NCBI GenBank assembly: GCA_033557465.1
Contig: CM066033.1
Coordinates: 707,391,637 to 707,455,636 of the forward strand
Reading direction: 5' to 3'
Length of the DNA stretch: 64,000 bases
Origin: Ichthyophis bannanicus
Lineage: Eukaryota; Chordata; Amphibia; Gymnophiona; Ichthyophiidae
Under the pieces are notes generated by a model. It searched no databases, was not told the DNA's origin, and saw nothing but the letters and a program-made list of their open reading frames with translations. A program made the translations under genes and the position numbers. This document shows, in pieces, positions 30,280 to 39,998 of the stretch (position 1 is the first letter of the stretch; the number at the start of each line of letters is the position of its first letter).

Positions 30280-31287
30280 CTAAACCTCAAAGAGATTACA
30301 GAGTACCGCCTGTCCAAAAGCACTCTCCCTACGGGACTCCCTCTCAAGGCAGTAGTGAGCCGCAAAAGTCTGGCTTGAAGACCAAGTAGCGGCCCGGCAG
30401 ATGTCTGCCAACGGAACAGAGCGGAGGATGGCTACTGATGCGGCCTTCGCCCTGACACGGTGGGCCGTGACTCGACCCTGCAAGGAGAGGCCGGCTGCCC
30501 TGTACGCCCAGGCGATACAATCCGCTACCCAAAGGGACAACGGACGCTTGGAGACAGGCCACCCCAGTTTATTAGGGTCAAAAGATACGAAGAGCTGAGC
30601 AACCCTTCGATGCCCCTGCATATGGTCTATGTAAAAGGACAACGCCCTTCTACAGTCCAGGGTATGCAGGACTGTTTCAGCCCGGCTGGCATGCGACCTG
30701 GGGAAGAATGTTGGAAGAACCACCTCCTGATTGAGGTGGAAGGAGGAGACAACCTTCGGAAGGAACTTAGGGTGAGTCTGTAAGACCACCCTGTTCTTAT
30801 AGAACCGTGTGTACGGTCTATCAGAAACCAGAGCTTGTAGTTCACTCACACGGCTGGCCGAGGTAAGAGACACTAAGAACAACGCCTTCAAGGAAAGGAA
30901 GCGTAAGTGACAGGTAGCCATCGGCTCAAACAGTGGGCAAGTAAGTTGGTGCAAGACCACATTCAAATCCCACTCAGTGGCTGGTGGACGGATCGGAGGC
31001 TTGAGCAAAAACAGGCCTCTGAGGAAGCGGGACACCAAGGGGTGACCTGACAGAGATTGGCCCTCTATCTGCGAGTGGTGCGCTGATAGAGCACTGAGGT
31101 GGACCCAAACAGAGTTGGATTTAAGGCCGAGGTCCAACAGGTGAAGCAGATACTGCAGCACCACTGGCACCAGGCACGAAAAAGGATCCTCCTGGTGCTG
31201 AGCACACCAGGTGGAGAACCTACGCCACTTGAGGGCATAAGATTTCCGGGTGGATTGCCTCCTAGAGGCCAAAACCACCTCTTCCAC
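30280..31287 (-). CDS. D3 tyrosine recombinase, intact frame
   Basis: A 335-codon uninterrupted frame. The N-terminal core-binding region contains RKSYALKWRRFSTWC (about residues 14-28) and KSNSVWVHLSALSAHH. The catalytic part has TSASRVSELQAL (Arg146), TAHRVRAKAA (His276, Arg279) and ATW with AAHYCLE (Tyr312). This is the complete R-H-R-Y set of tyrosine recombinases, which in DIRS elements is proposed to insert the circular cDNA without a target duplication. The gag and RT genes of the same element are damaged, so it could only act in trans. The frame differs from that of RT in this copy. Confidence 0.9.
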   Translation of the reverse strand: MEEVVLASRRQSTRKSYALKWRRFSTWCAQHQEDPFSCLVPVVLQYLLHLLDLGLKSNSVWVHLSALSAHHSQIEGQSLSGHPLVSRFLRGLFLLKPPIRPPATEWDLNVVLHQLTCPLFEPMATCHLRFLSLKALFLVSLTSASRVSELQALVSDRPYTRFYKNRVVLQTHPKFLPKVVSSFHLNQEVVLPTFFPRSHASRAETVLHTLDCRRALSFYIDHMQGHRRVAQLFVSFDPNKLGWPVSKRPLSLWVADCIAWAYRAAGLSLQGRVTAHRVRAKAASVAILRSVPLADICRAATWSSSQTFAAHYCLERESRRESAFGQAVLCNLFEV

Positions 31288-31339
31288 TTCCTTAGGTAGA
31301 GGTAAGGGGGCTAGAACTACCCTTTCAGCAGCCAGGCCA

Positions 31340-32983
31340 TCAGATTGAGGGACCTAAGGTTGGTGTGAAGGAGAGATCCCTGATCCTGAGATAGGAAATG
31401 GGCTGCACCCCCAGAGGGAGTGGAGTGTCCACCGCCAACTGCAGAAGGAGTGGAAACCATGGTTGCCTCAGCCATCTGGGGGCTACCAGAATCACCGAGG
31501 CCTTGTCCTGAAGAACCTTGAAGAAGGTGCAGGCCACTAGAGGCGTGGGAGGAAACGCATACAGTAGGCCCGTGGACCAAGAGATTAGAAACGCATCTGC
31601 TGCTATTCGGAGAGGATGCGGTTGCCTGGAACAGAACCTGGGTAGCTGACAGTTCAGTGGACTCGCAAAGAGATCGATGGTTGGAAGACCCCATCTTAGA
31701 AAGATCCCTTGGACCACCAGGGGATTCAAATGCCATTCGTGAGGCTGTAGAATCCTGCTCAATCTGTCTGCCAGGGAATTCTCCTGGCCAGGCAGATAAA
31801 CTGCCTTGAGAAACATGTTGTGTTTGATTGCCAAGGAGCACAGGGCCTGCACCTCCTGACACAGAAGTTTGGAGCCTGTGCCCCCTTGCTTGTTCACGTA
31901 GAACATTGCCACCTGATTGTCTGTCTGAACTAAGACAGACTGGTGAGAGAGGACATGAGAGAAAGTCTGTAGAGCTAAGCGGATAGTTTGCAACTCTAAC
32001 AGATTGATCTGCTGTGTGGACTCCCAAGGAGACCAGCGGCCCTGAGTGCAAGCCCCCTGGCAATGTGCACCCCAGCCCTGAAGAGAAGTATCAGTTGTCA
32101 GCACCTGTGTGTGTGGAGGCGCCTGAAAAGGCACCCCCTGGACCAGGCTCGGGAGATGCAGCCACAACCCTAGGGAGGCTGCCAGCAGTTTGGACACCCT
32201 TATCTTGTCTTTCAAGTCGCCTGTGGCTTGCACCCACTGAGCTCTGAGGCACCACTGAGCAGGTCGCATGTGCAGACAGGCATTCGGAGTTACATGGACC
32301 GTGGATGCCATGTGACCCAAGAGCCTTAGGAAGGTTGTGGCAGAGAGCAGAGAACCACTGTGGAACTGTTTTGCCAAAGCCATCAGTCTGTGGGCCCTGT
32401 TCTTGGGCAAATAAGCCTTCGCCTGGAGGATATTCAATCTTGCCCCTATGAACTCTATGTCCTGTGAGGGGAGCAAAGTGGACGTTGCAAAGTTTATTAT
32501 GAAGCCTAGATGCTGGAGAAGAGAAACAGTGCGAAGGGTGGCCTGTCTGGCCTCTTGTGGAGACTGACCTCTGATGAGCCAGACATCCAGGTATGGAAAG
32601 ACAAAGATGCCCTGGTTTCTGAGATAGGCCGCCACCACCGTCAGGCACTTGGTGAAAACCCTGGGGGCGGAGGTGAGGCCAAATGGAAGTACTCTGTATT
32701 GAAAATGACTTCCTCTCAATACAAATCTGAGATATTGTCTGTGGTCTGAATAAATGAGGATGTGAGTATAAGCATCCTTCAGGTCTAAGGAGCATAGCCA
32801 ATCTCCCTGCTGGAGGTAGGGCAGCAGTATTCCAAGGGTAAGCATCTTGAACTTTTCCCTCTCCAGGAACTTGTTGAGATTTCGCAAATCTAGGATGGGC
32901 CTGAGGCCTCCAGTCCTTTTTGGTACCAGAAAGTACCTGGAATAGAAGCCTCGCCCTATCAGGTGGTGGGACACCGGTTCCAC
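31340..32983 (-). CDS. D3 reverse transcriptase and RNase H, with YLDV
   Basis: A 547-codon frame: YFLVPKRTGGLRPILDLRNL, SLDLKDAYTHILI (motif A), LPFGLTSAPRVF, then FPYLDVWLIRG: the second Asp of motif C is Val (GTC at 32582-32584), whereas D4 and D2 have YLDD. RNase H has TTDTSLQGWG, LELQTIRLAL and QTDNQVAMFYVN. The DIRS tail IDLFASPLNCQLPRFCSRQ follows. The N-terminal end is separated from gag by the PLE. Confidence 0.9.
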   Translation of the reverse strand: MEPVSHHLIGRGFYSRYFLVPKRTGGLRPILDLRNLNKFLEREKFKMLTLGILLPYLQQGDWLCSLDLKDAYTHILIYSDHRQYLRFVLRGSHFQYRVLPFGLTSAPRVFTKCLTVVAAYLRNQGIFVFPYLDVWLIRGQSPQEARQATLRTVSLLQHLGFIINFATSTLLPSQDIEFIGARLNILQAKAYLPKNRAHRLMALAKQFHSGSLLSATTFLRLLGHMASTVHVTPNACLHMRPAQWCLRAQWVQATGDLKDKIRVSKLLAASLGLWLHLPSLVQGVPFQAPPHTQVLTTDTSLQGWGAHCQGACTQGRWSPWESTQQINLLELQTIRLALQTFSHVLSHQSVLVQTDNQVAMFYVNKQGGTGSKLLCQEVQALCSLAIKHNMFLKAVYLPGQENSLADRLSRILQPHEWHLNPLVVQGIFLRWGLPTIDLFASPLNCQLPRFCSRQPHPLRIAADAFLISWSTGLLYAFPPTPLVACTFFKVLQDKASVILVAPRWLRQPWFPLLLQLAVDTPLPLGVQPISYLRIRDLSFTPTLGPSI

Positions 32984-32991
32984 CGCCTGCT

Positions 32992-33005
32992 CCTGTAGAA
33001 GACTT
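32992..33005. repeat. PLE target-site duplication, left copy
   Basis: CCTGTAGAAGACTT occurs here and at 44228-44241, exactly at the two PLE ends. A 14-bp duplication is in the size range reported for Penelope-like elements. Confidence 0.85.
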
Positions 33006-33339
33006 AAAACTAATTGTGTAACAAATGCTCCACTACAACTTCTACGTTGTGACTTAAAAGGATAGTGTGAAGTAATTATTAAATTGTGGAAAACTTTTAT
33101 TTTTGAAAATTTTTGTAGACTCCAGAAAAAGTCTCAGACTCAATAGCGCATTAATTACTTCAGTATACAAATACTGTCCAGCGCGCTGGCAGCATCAGTG
33201 ACCATTCTGGAGTAAAGCTAATTTTTTATCTATGTATACACCCTTCACCTATATTCTTCACACTATTATATTGACTGTAATTGCTTATCTTTCATATGTC
33301 TTGATATTATTCCCCTACGCCGCCTCTGGCGCCTTTTCC

Positions 33340-33380
33340 AAACGTTTCACTCTCTCAGCAGAGTTTCTTCAAGGGGTCTG
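33340..33380 (-). ncRNA. Hammerhead-like motif in the minus PLE copy
   Basis: On the minus strand GACCCCTTGAAGAAACTCTG precedes CTGAGAGAGTGAAACGTTTG. A CUGANGA-like box (here UUGAAGA, first base changed), a five-pair stem II and GAAA are visible. PLE terminal repeats are known to carry small hammerhead ribozymes. Stem III and the cleavage site are not convincing, so activity is doubtful. Confidence 0.45.
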
Positions 33381-33597
33381 CAGATAAAAACGGCAATTTG
33401 TAGTACATATTACTTTTGTTTTCACAACGTTGTATGACCTCTATTGATATCATATCTAACAACAAAACACATACCATCTCATCGCGTATTGCATGTGCAA
33501 AGATGCTGCCCACGTTTTCACTCACTTCTCTTTCTTTCTTAATGGATACTATCAAAAAACGCCACGCATGCGGACTGTGTGCCATTGTTCAGCATTT

Positions 33598-33612
33598 AAA
33601 CCCATGGCATGA
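33598..33612. repeat. L1-C target-site duplication, 5' copy
   Basis: AAACCCATGGCATGA is repeated at 39837-39851. The inverted PLE copy near 43590-43610 has the same sequence once and uninterrupted (complement), giving a natural empty site. Confidence 0.9.
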
Positions 33613-33747
33613 CTTCCGGTGACATGGTGGGCTAAGCAGGACGTCTCCTACTTAGCTCCGGAACCCGTCTCCTCTCCCCCGGCTATTTAACTCCCTAACG
33701 AGCGCTATTTTCGCAGGCCGGGGGACTGCATATTTGCCTTTGCATAT

Positions 33748-34434
33748 TTGCCTTTGCAGGGGGTGTCTTATTCACTGAAGCCTCTGATATCTAGAACCCG
33801 CATGGCAACACCAACCCCCCGCCGGGAGCGGACCCGAGGCAGTGCAGCTAAGATGGCGGACGGAGCTCACGCTGGGCTGCAATCGGAGGCCGAGCCGTCA
33901 CTGGTAGCGGAGGTTTCGCGAGCTGTGGTGGAAGCCCTGGAGGGTCGTTTGGGGGGTCTGGCGTCCCAGATCACTGAAGTGGCTCAGGCGGTTGGCGATT
34001 TTACCCGTCGAGTGGAGCAGGTGGAGCAGCGTCTGGGCGCCCTTGAAGATACATGTGGGCAAGATGGGGCTAAACTTAAAAAGCTGGAGGAGGCCCTGGC
34101 CCGCCATGCAGAAAAAATTGAAGATCTGGAGAATAGGAGCCGGAGGAATAACCTACGCTTTATCGGCATCGCAGAGACGGTGCTAGAGAAGGATCTGCGA
34201 GGTTACCTGGAGCGGTGGCTGCCTGATAATCTGCCCCTGGAGGCGGCGATGGGGGCCATAGTGCTGGAGAGGGCGCATCGACTGGGGCCTTCCCTCTCCG
34301 GGGCCTCTCCTCCCCTGATTCTATCTCCTGGGGGGTGGATGGCCGGAGGCCCCGTTGCCCCGTCGCGGCCCCCTTGGTCAGTTTGGCCAGTATGTTGGCG
34401 CAGGCGGAGGGGATCCCTACCGATGCCTGGTTAA
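33748..34434 (+). pseudogene. L1-C ORF1, C-terminal domain missing
   Basis: A 228-codon frame has an N-terminal tail, a long coiled coil (about residues 45-135) and [15 protein letters not shown], the start of the RRM-like domain. It then runs to LERAHRLGP and leaves homology; L1-B continues with the ORF1 C-terminal domain at this point, L1-C does not. A deletion or frameshift has probably removed that half. Start was taken at the first ATG; the ATG near 33802 (MATPTPRRE) is an alternative. Confidence 0.75.
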
Positions 34435-35517
34435 GTGGCTTGCGGTTGGTCCCGGGGCCGTTATGGCCTTATTACTCCTATAAATGTTAAATGGCCAATT
34501 GTTGCCAATAAGCCAAGTGTGGTGTGAGATTCTTTTCCTTTTACTGTTAGTTAACTACGTATTTCTTTTACTTTTTATTTGTCCTTTGTAGTTTTTGATT
34601 TATCTTTCCTTTCTTTTCACTCCCCCACCAAGTACTGCCTTAGTTTCTGTTTTCCCCACTGTATCTGTAGGGTCCGGCTATTTTGGCCGGTCCACGTGCA
34701 GCAGTGGAGGGATGTGGGGAGGGGGGCGCCCACTGTGGCCAGTGGGAAGTGGTTTGTGGGACCGCTGTGGGTGCCTCCCCTGGTAGTGATCAGGGTGGGC
34801 TTGTGGGTGAGCGTAAGCCGCTATGAGCCCTCGGCCCGGTATGGGGGGTCACCTATGGGGGCGTGGAGGTACACCGGGCCTAACGGGTGGGGGGCCCGCC
34901 TTGGTTGCGCGTCCCCTGGGGGGGTGTGGGGTGGGTGGAATACCGCCCTGGAGTTGGAGTTAGTGTCCTTATACGTAACCTGCTATGTTTATATGATGTT
35001 TATATGCTGTTATGATGTTACTGAATATCTTGGAGTCATTTTGTGAGGCTGGGTTCTCTCCTTAAAGCTTCCTGGGTTCGGGAGTTGGGGTGTTCGTTTG
35101 GGGCTGGGGGAAGTTAGGACTAAGCTGGGGTTGACCAAGGGATAGCGGGGAGGATCTTGACTGGTCGGGGGGGGGGGGCAGGGTTCTGCAAGCGCCGGAG
35201 GTCACGGTGTGGCCAGCGGTTGAGGTGAGCTGGGAGGTAGAGGTGGTTGGGTCGAGGAAGGGAGGTGGGGGGGAGGGGGGGTATAGGGAGGGCTGGGGGG
35301 GGCGGGGGGCTGGGGGGGTGGGGGAGGAGTGCATGGCTTGTAGCGGGATTGGTAGACACGTGTGGGTTGACTGGTGACTGTGTGTATGTACGAGGGAGGA
35401 TGCGGCTGTTATGTGAGTCTTGGCTGTGGGTGGTGGGTGGGACCCTAGGCTGGGGGGGTCTTCACTCCATGGATGTATGGTGGATGGTCTTATGGTGGCC
35501 CTTTGGGCATATAGGTC
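34435..35517 (+). other. L1-C inter-ORF region, including G-rich spacer
   Basis: About 1.1 kb between the ORF1 remnant and ORF2. Positions 35160-35340 hold dense G-runs on the sense strand, as in the other two L1s. Some of the ORF1 C-terminal coding sequence may be hidden here in decayed form. Confidence 0.55.
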
Positions 35518-38500
35518 ATGACTGCTGGTGTTAGAATAGCCTCCTGGAATGTCTGTGGCCTTGGATCCACGATTAAGCGCTTCAAAGTGCTTCAGCTTTT
35601 GAAACGTCAACGGATTGGGGTGGCTATGCTACAAGAGACTCACCAGTCTCTGGAGGAGCACGGGAAGTTATGTAAAGGGCATATTACTAAGGTGTATGGT
35701 TCCCCAGCAGTAGGGAAAAAGAGGGGGGTGGTCATTTTGTTCACCCGCTCCGCGGGTTGGGTGGAGGAACGCATGGAGACTGATCCTGAGGGCCGGTATG
35801 TTTGTGTATGGGGGACATTGTCAGGGCTGAAAGTGGCGCTCTGCTCGGTTTATGCCCCAAACGTATATGACGCCCGCTTTTTTCAGGCTCTCACCCGGAT
35901 CTTGACGGGCACTGCAGGATATCAGGTCATACTCGGGGGGGATTTCAATGAAGTGCTGGACGACACGATAGATCGGTCTGGGCAAGCAGGGGGTCGGAGC
36001 CAGCGGACCCGGCGGCGTCTGTGGGGGCTGTGCGACGGTCATCAGCTCTTAGACATATGGCGGACTCTTCACCCTGGAGAGCGGGACTACACTCATCAGT
36101 CTCGGGCGCATGGCTCGTGGTCCCGTATAGATTATTTCTTGGTTTCGGCATCCTTATTTAGTCGGGTTCAACGAGCGGAGGTCGGCCCCTCCGTGCTTTC
36201 CGATCATGCGATGGTGCTGTTAGAACTTAAAGATGGCGATCCGGGTCGGGGCCGGTTATGGCGCTACCCCCTGGAGCTCTGTGGGGACCGGCACTTTGAA
36301 CAGTTTCTTAGGGACCGTTGGAAGGATTACGTTACCCTTAATGATCAGCCCGGGATTACTCCCGCTCTTCTTTGGGAGGCAGGCAAGGCCGTCCTCCGTG
36401 GTGATATCATCAGCTATACCAGCCAGCGGCGTAAACGGCTGAATCAGCAGATCGTGCGGCTGGAGCGGGACTTGGGGCAGGCACGGCGTGTAGCTGCGGG
36501 GTGTAGGACCGTGGACAGCCAAAGCAAGATGCGGGAGCTCCAGATGGAGCTGGAGATGCTCCTTCACAGGAGAGCGCAAAAGTCTCTGTTGTACTATCGT
36601 TTCCGGCTGCATCAACACGGAAACAAAGCTGGCAGACTGCTGTCTTCCTTGGTGAGACCCGCAGGGGGTTCCCGCGCCATCGGGGCTGTGCGGCATGCCG
36701 ATGGGACTCTTCGGAGGGACGGTGCAAATATTGAGGCGGTTTTTACTGATTTTTTTCGGCATCTTTATGCGGGGGAAGGGGCTTCGACGGCGGCAAGTCG
36801 GGACTTTCTTAAAGATTGTCGTTTGTCCCGGCTTAGTGAGGAGGGCAGGCAGGTTTTGAGTCAACCTTTATCGGGCCGGGAGGTTCAGGAGGGGATTAAG
36901 AAATTAAAACTGGGCCGGGCTCCTGGGGTTGATGGCTACCGTAGCGAGTTCTACAAGGTGTTGGGGGGAGACGTGGTGGTGCCCCTCGTGGATTACTTTG
37001 AGGACTTAGTACGTCGGGGGCGGTTTCTCTATGAAGCCAATAAGGCCTTGATCACTATCCTTCCCAAGCCTGGACGTGACCCCCTCTTGCCTAGTTCGTA
37101 TCGCCCTATCTCGCTCCTTAATGTTGATATCAAATTATTGGCCAAAATAATGGTGGATAGGCTAGCACAGTTTTTGCCGGACTTAATTCATAGGGACCAG
37201 GTCGGCTTTGTGCGTGGCCGTCATGCTGCTTTTAGTGTACAGCGCATTCTGCTCTCCATGTGCGCGGAGCAAGTGGAGAGTCAGGGATCTATGCTTATTA
37301 GCTTCAACGCCGAGAAAGCGTTCGACAGGGTCAACTGGGATTTCATGTATCAGACCCTGGATGCGATGGGCTTTTCGGGGTTCTTTGTGGATGTGATTCA
37401 CCTCCTGTATGCCGAGCCTCGAGGAGCACTTCTGGTGAATGGCTCCATGACTGCGGAGTTTGACATACAGAAGGGTACCTGTCAGGGTTGCCCGCTCTCT
37501 CCGCTTCTATTTGTCTTGACCCTAGAGCCTCTGCTGCAGCGGATCCGGGCCGCCACGGACTTTCAGGGTGTCTCGGTGGGTAAAGCTGAAGTCCGCGTCG
37601 CGGCGTTTGCCGATGATTTATTAGTGCATTTGGGCAGGCCTCGGGAAGGGCTGCCCCATTTATTGCGGCTTATTCAGGAGTACGGGGTGCCGTCGGGGTT
37701 TCGTTTGAACCTTGACAAGTCGGAGGCGATGTTGTTAGGCCTTGCGGCTCAGCAGGGGTGGTCCGGTGACTTTCCGTTGAGGTGGGCTACCGGTCACTTC
37801 AAGTACCTTGGCATATATTTGCCGGCGCGTCTACAAGACTTATATTCTCTCAACGTTTCTAAGCTGGTTGCTGCTGTTTCGGTGGCGGTGGATAAGTGGC
37901 GGGATCTGCCCCTCTCCTTGGGAGGCCGGGTTGCGTTGTATAAAATGTCCCTATTTCCCAAGATTCTTTACATGCTTCAGATACTCCCGGTGTTTCTCAA
38001 ACGTACGGATTTACAGAAGCTACAACAGCTGCTTAACTGTTTGCTATGGAGGGGGCGGCGGCCGCGGATTTGTCTAGCGGTGCTCCAGCAGCCACGTCCT
38101 TTGGGGGGGTTGGGTCTTCCTGACTTTCGCAAATATAATGTAGCGTGTCTATTGCGAATTGCGCGGGACTGGCTCTGGGACCTCGCGGACTGTTCGCCTT
38201 TGGAGTTGTTTCGGGAGGCGGTGGGGCCGTTTCACCCACGGTTTCTTCTTCATGCCAGGAGAGTGCGGGACCTTTCACGGACCATTAGGGAGGTGCTGGT
38301 GGACCCTGTGCGGAAGGCCTGGCGTCTTACCTGTACGGCACATGGCTTGTTGATGCATTACTCTCCTTATCTCCCGCTTCAGGGGAACGCAGACTTCTTG
38401 CCCGGATGGGGGGGATCTTTGTTTGATAGGTGGGCCCGGCTGGGGATCGAGAACTTGGAGCAGGTGGTTACTCTGGATGGGGCAGTGGAGGACTTTTCAC

Positions 38501-39324
38501 AGCTTTGCCGGCAGTACCCGTTGGAGTCGCGGGATATCTTCCCACACTTGCAGATTCGTAGCTATATTCGGGGGATCCCTCGGGAGGCTTTGCGGGGGGA
38601 GGTCAGTTCTTCTCTGGAGGCGGCTCTCAGGGGAACGGTCGTGGGTGTGAAGGTTTCTTACCTCCATCAAATGCTCTGGGAGAATGCGGAGCCCCTGCCG
38701 GTGGATGACCTTGCCAGGGCCTGGTCCGAGGAATTGGGGGAAGAGGTCTCTGCTGAGGGGCTGTTGAGTGCCTTGGCCGGCCTCCCAAAGTTAAGTGTCC
38801 GGGTGCTTCATCGTGATGCCCAGTTTAAAATACTACATCGTCTATACTTTGCTCCGCATAGGGCGTGGCGGGCAGGGCTCGCCAGCACTCCTGGTTGCCC
38901 TCGATGTGCTGAGGCCCGCGCCACGCTGGGGCATATGTTCTGGACTTGCCCGCGGGTGCGACTGTTTTGGGGACGGGTGGTACGTTATTTGACTCAGTGC
39001 CTGCAATGTCCCCTATCTTTGAATGCTGGCAATGTGATCCTGGATGTGTGGACTGACGACTGGGGGGTTGGCCTTCGCCCTGGGACGTTGCACTGGTTGC
39101 GCTTGGTGCTGCTGCTTGCTCGTTTAACAATACTGCAGCAATGGGTGGATGCCTCGGGGCCTGTGTACAGTATCTGGAGAGTGAAGCTGCATGAACTTCT
39201 CCTTCTGGATCGTCTGTTTGCTGCCGGGCACCCGGGGCGGTGGCAGAGGTTCTTGGATGGCTGGGGGCTCCATCTTTCGCTTCTACCGGTCCGAGTGCGT
39301 CATAGGATCTTAGGTGGTCTGTGA
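35518..39324 (+). CDS. L1-C ORF2, open over 1268 codons but with a motif A Asp to Asn change
   Basis: Endonuclease domain (about residues 1-235): IASWNVCGLG, MLQETHQS, LGGDFNEV, SRIDYFL and SDHAMVL, all the residues expected of an APE-like nuclease. Reverse transcriptase (about 430-720): YRPISLLNVDIKLLAK, then ISFNAEKAFDRVNW, where motif A has Asn597 in place of Asp (AAC at 37306-37308), and AAFADDLLV with intact Asp699-Asp700. The C-terminal segment has a CPRC...H...C knuckle (about 1125-1145). Length and order match L1 ORF2p. The neighbouring L1-B and L1-A read FDAEKAFD and IDAEKAFD at the same place. RT activity is therefore expected to be lost despite the perfect frame. Confidence 0.95.
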   Translation: MTAGVRIASWNVCGLGSTIKRFKVLQLLKRQRIGVAMLQETHQSLEEHGKLCKGHITKVYGSPAVGKKRGVVILFTRSAGWVEERMETDPEGRYVCVWGTLSGLKVALCSVYAPNVYDARFFQALTRILTGTAGYQVILGGDFNEVLDDTIDRSGQAGGRSQRTRRRLWGLCDGHQLLDIWRTLHPGERDYTHQSRAHGSWSRIDYFLVSASLFSRVQRAEVGPSVLSDHAMVLLELKDGDPGRGRLWRYPLELCGDRHFEQFLRDRWKDYVTLNDQPGITPALLWEAGKAVLRGDIISYTSQRRKRLNQQIVRLERDLGQARRVAAGCRTVDSQSKMRELQMELEMLLHRRAQKSLLYYRFRLHQHGNKAGRLLSSLVRPAGGSRAIGAVRHADGTLRRDGANIEAVFTDFFRHLYAGEGASTAASRDFLKDCRLSRLSEEGRQVLSQPLSGREVQEGIKKLKLGRAPGVDGYRSEFYKVLGGDVVVPLVDYFEDLVRRGRFLYEANKALITILPKPGRDPLLPSSYRPISLLNVDIKLLAKIMVDRLAQFLPDLIHRDQVGFVRGRHAAFSVQRILLSMCAEQVESQGSMLISFNAEKAFDRVNWDFMYQTLDAMGFSGFFVDVIHLLYAEPRGALLVNGSMTAEFDIQKGTCQGCPLSPLLFVLTLEPLLQRIRAATDFQGVSVGKAEVRVAAFADDLLVHLGRPREGLPHLLRLIQEYGVPSGFRLNLDKSEAMLLGLAAQQGWSGDFPLRWATGHFKYLGIYLPARLQDLYSLNVSKLVAAVSVAVDKWRDLPLSLGGRVALYKMSLFPKILYMLQILPVFLKRTDLQKLQQLLNCLLWRGRRPRICLAVLQQPRPLGGLGLPDFRKYNVACLLRIARDWLWDLADCSPLELFREAVGPFHPRFLLHARRVRDLSRTIREVLVDPVRKAWRLTCTAHGLLMHYSPYLPLQGNADFLPGWGGSLFDRWARLGIENLEQVVTLDGAVEDFSQLCRQYPLESRDIFPHLQIRSYIRGIPREALRGEVSSSLEAALRGTVVGVKVSYLHQMLWENAEPLPVDDLARAWSEELGEEVSAEGLLSALAGLPKLSVRVLHRDAQFKILHRLYFAPHRAWRAGLASTPGCPRCAEARATLGHMFWTCPRVRLFWGRVVRYLTQCLQCPLSLNAGNVILDVWTDDWGVGLRPGTLHWLRLVLLLARLTILQQWVDASGPVYSIWRVKLHELLLLDRLFAAGHPGRWQRFLDGWGLHLSLLPVRVRHRILGGL

Positions 39325-39836
39325 TGGACAGGCCGCATTGGATGGTTGCAGTCACTGTTTACCTGCTTGGATGTCATGTGAAGTATGTATGCCATGAGGG
39401 GGGGGGGTTGTGTGTGGTTTGCAGACTGGGAGAGGGGTTGTCTGCCACATTACTGCAGGAGCTGGCATGTCCTAGCGACTGGATGAGGGGTATGGTCCGG
39501 CCTGGGAGAAGAGTTCACCCTGGGCCTGTCCGGATCCTTGGGCTAGGCTTGCCATGCTGGGTGGCTGCGGGGTGCTAGGAGGTGGCACGGGAGGGGGGTT
39601 GTGGATCCTTCTTTCCCTGGGCTGCCCTGGGGGGTTTGCCTTCCCAGTTAGTTGTCTGGTTGAGGTGGCTGTTTATAATTGCCCTCTTCTCTGTCTGTTT
39701 GGCCACAGTGTATTACATCTGTATGTATATTTCTGCCTTTCCACCAGGGTGGCTGTATTATTTCTGTATATATTTCTGTATATATAGTTGCCTGTTGTAT
39801 GGTGCTGGTGGAAAATTAATAAAACAAATTTGAACT

Positions 39837-39851
39837 AAACCCATGGCATGA
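39837..39851. repeat. L1-C target-site duplication, 3' copy
   Basis: Identical to 33598-33612. Some of the leading A residues could be part of the L1 tail. Confidence 0.9.
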
Positions 39852-39998
39852 TGACGTCAGTAACAGCTGATTAAATTTGCTTTCAACTTCTAACTTTTAA
39901 CTGCCCCTTCCCTTTGTTCTTATAAACACACTCCCCAATCTATATTGGTGTTTAAACCTGTTGGTATCAACGTCTTAAGCTTAAATATCCAGCGTTGT

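Larger units (their letters stand above)
33613..39836 (+). mobile_element. L1-like LINE, L1-C, full length
   Basis: A 6.2-kb plus-strand L1 with ACTTCCGG at its start (33612-33619), ORF1 (33748-34434, defective), a long inter-ORF spacer with a G-rich block at 35160-35340, an intact-length ORF2 (35518-39324), a 3' UTR and an AATAAAAC end at about 39818. A 15-bp duplication flanks it. It is the best-preserved L1 in the window. Confidence 0.95.
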
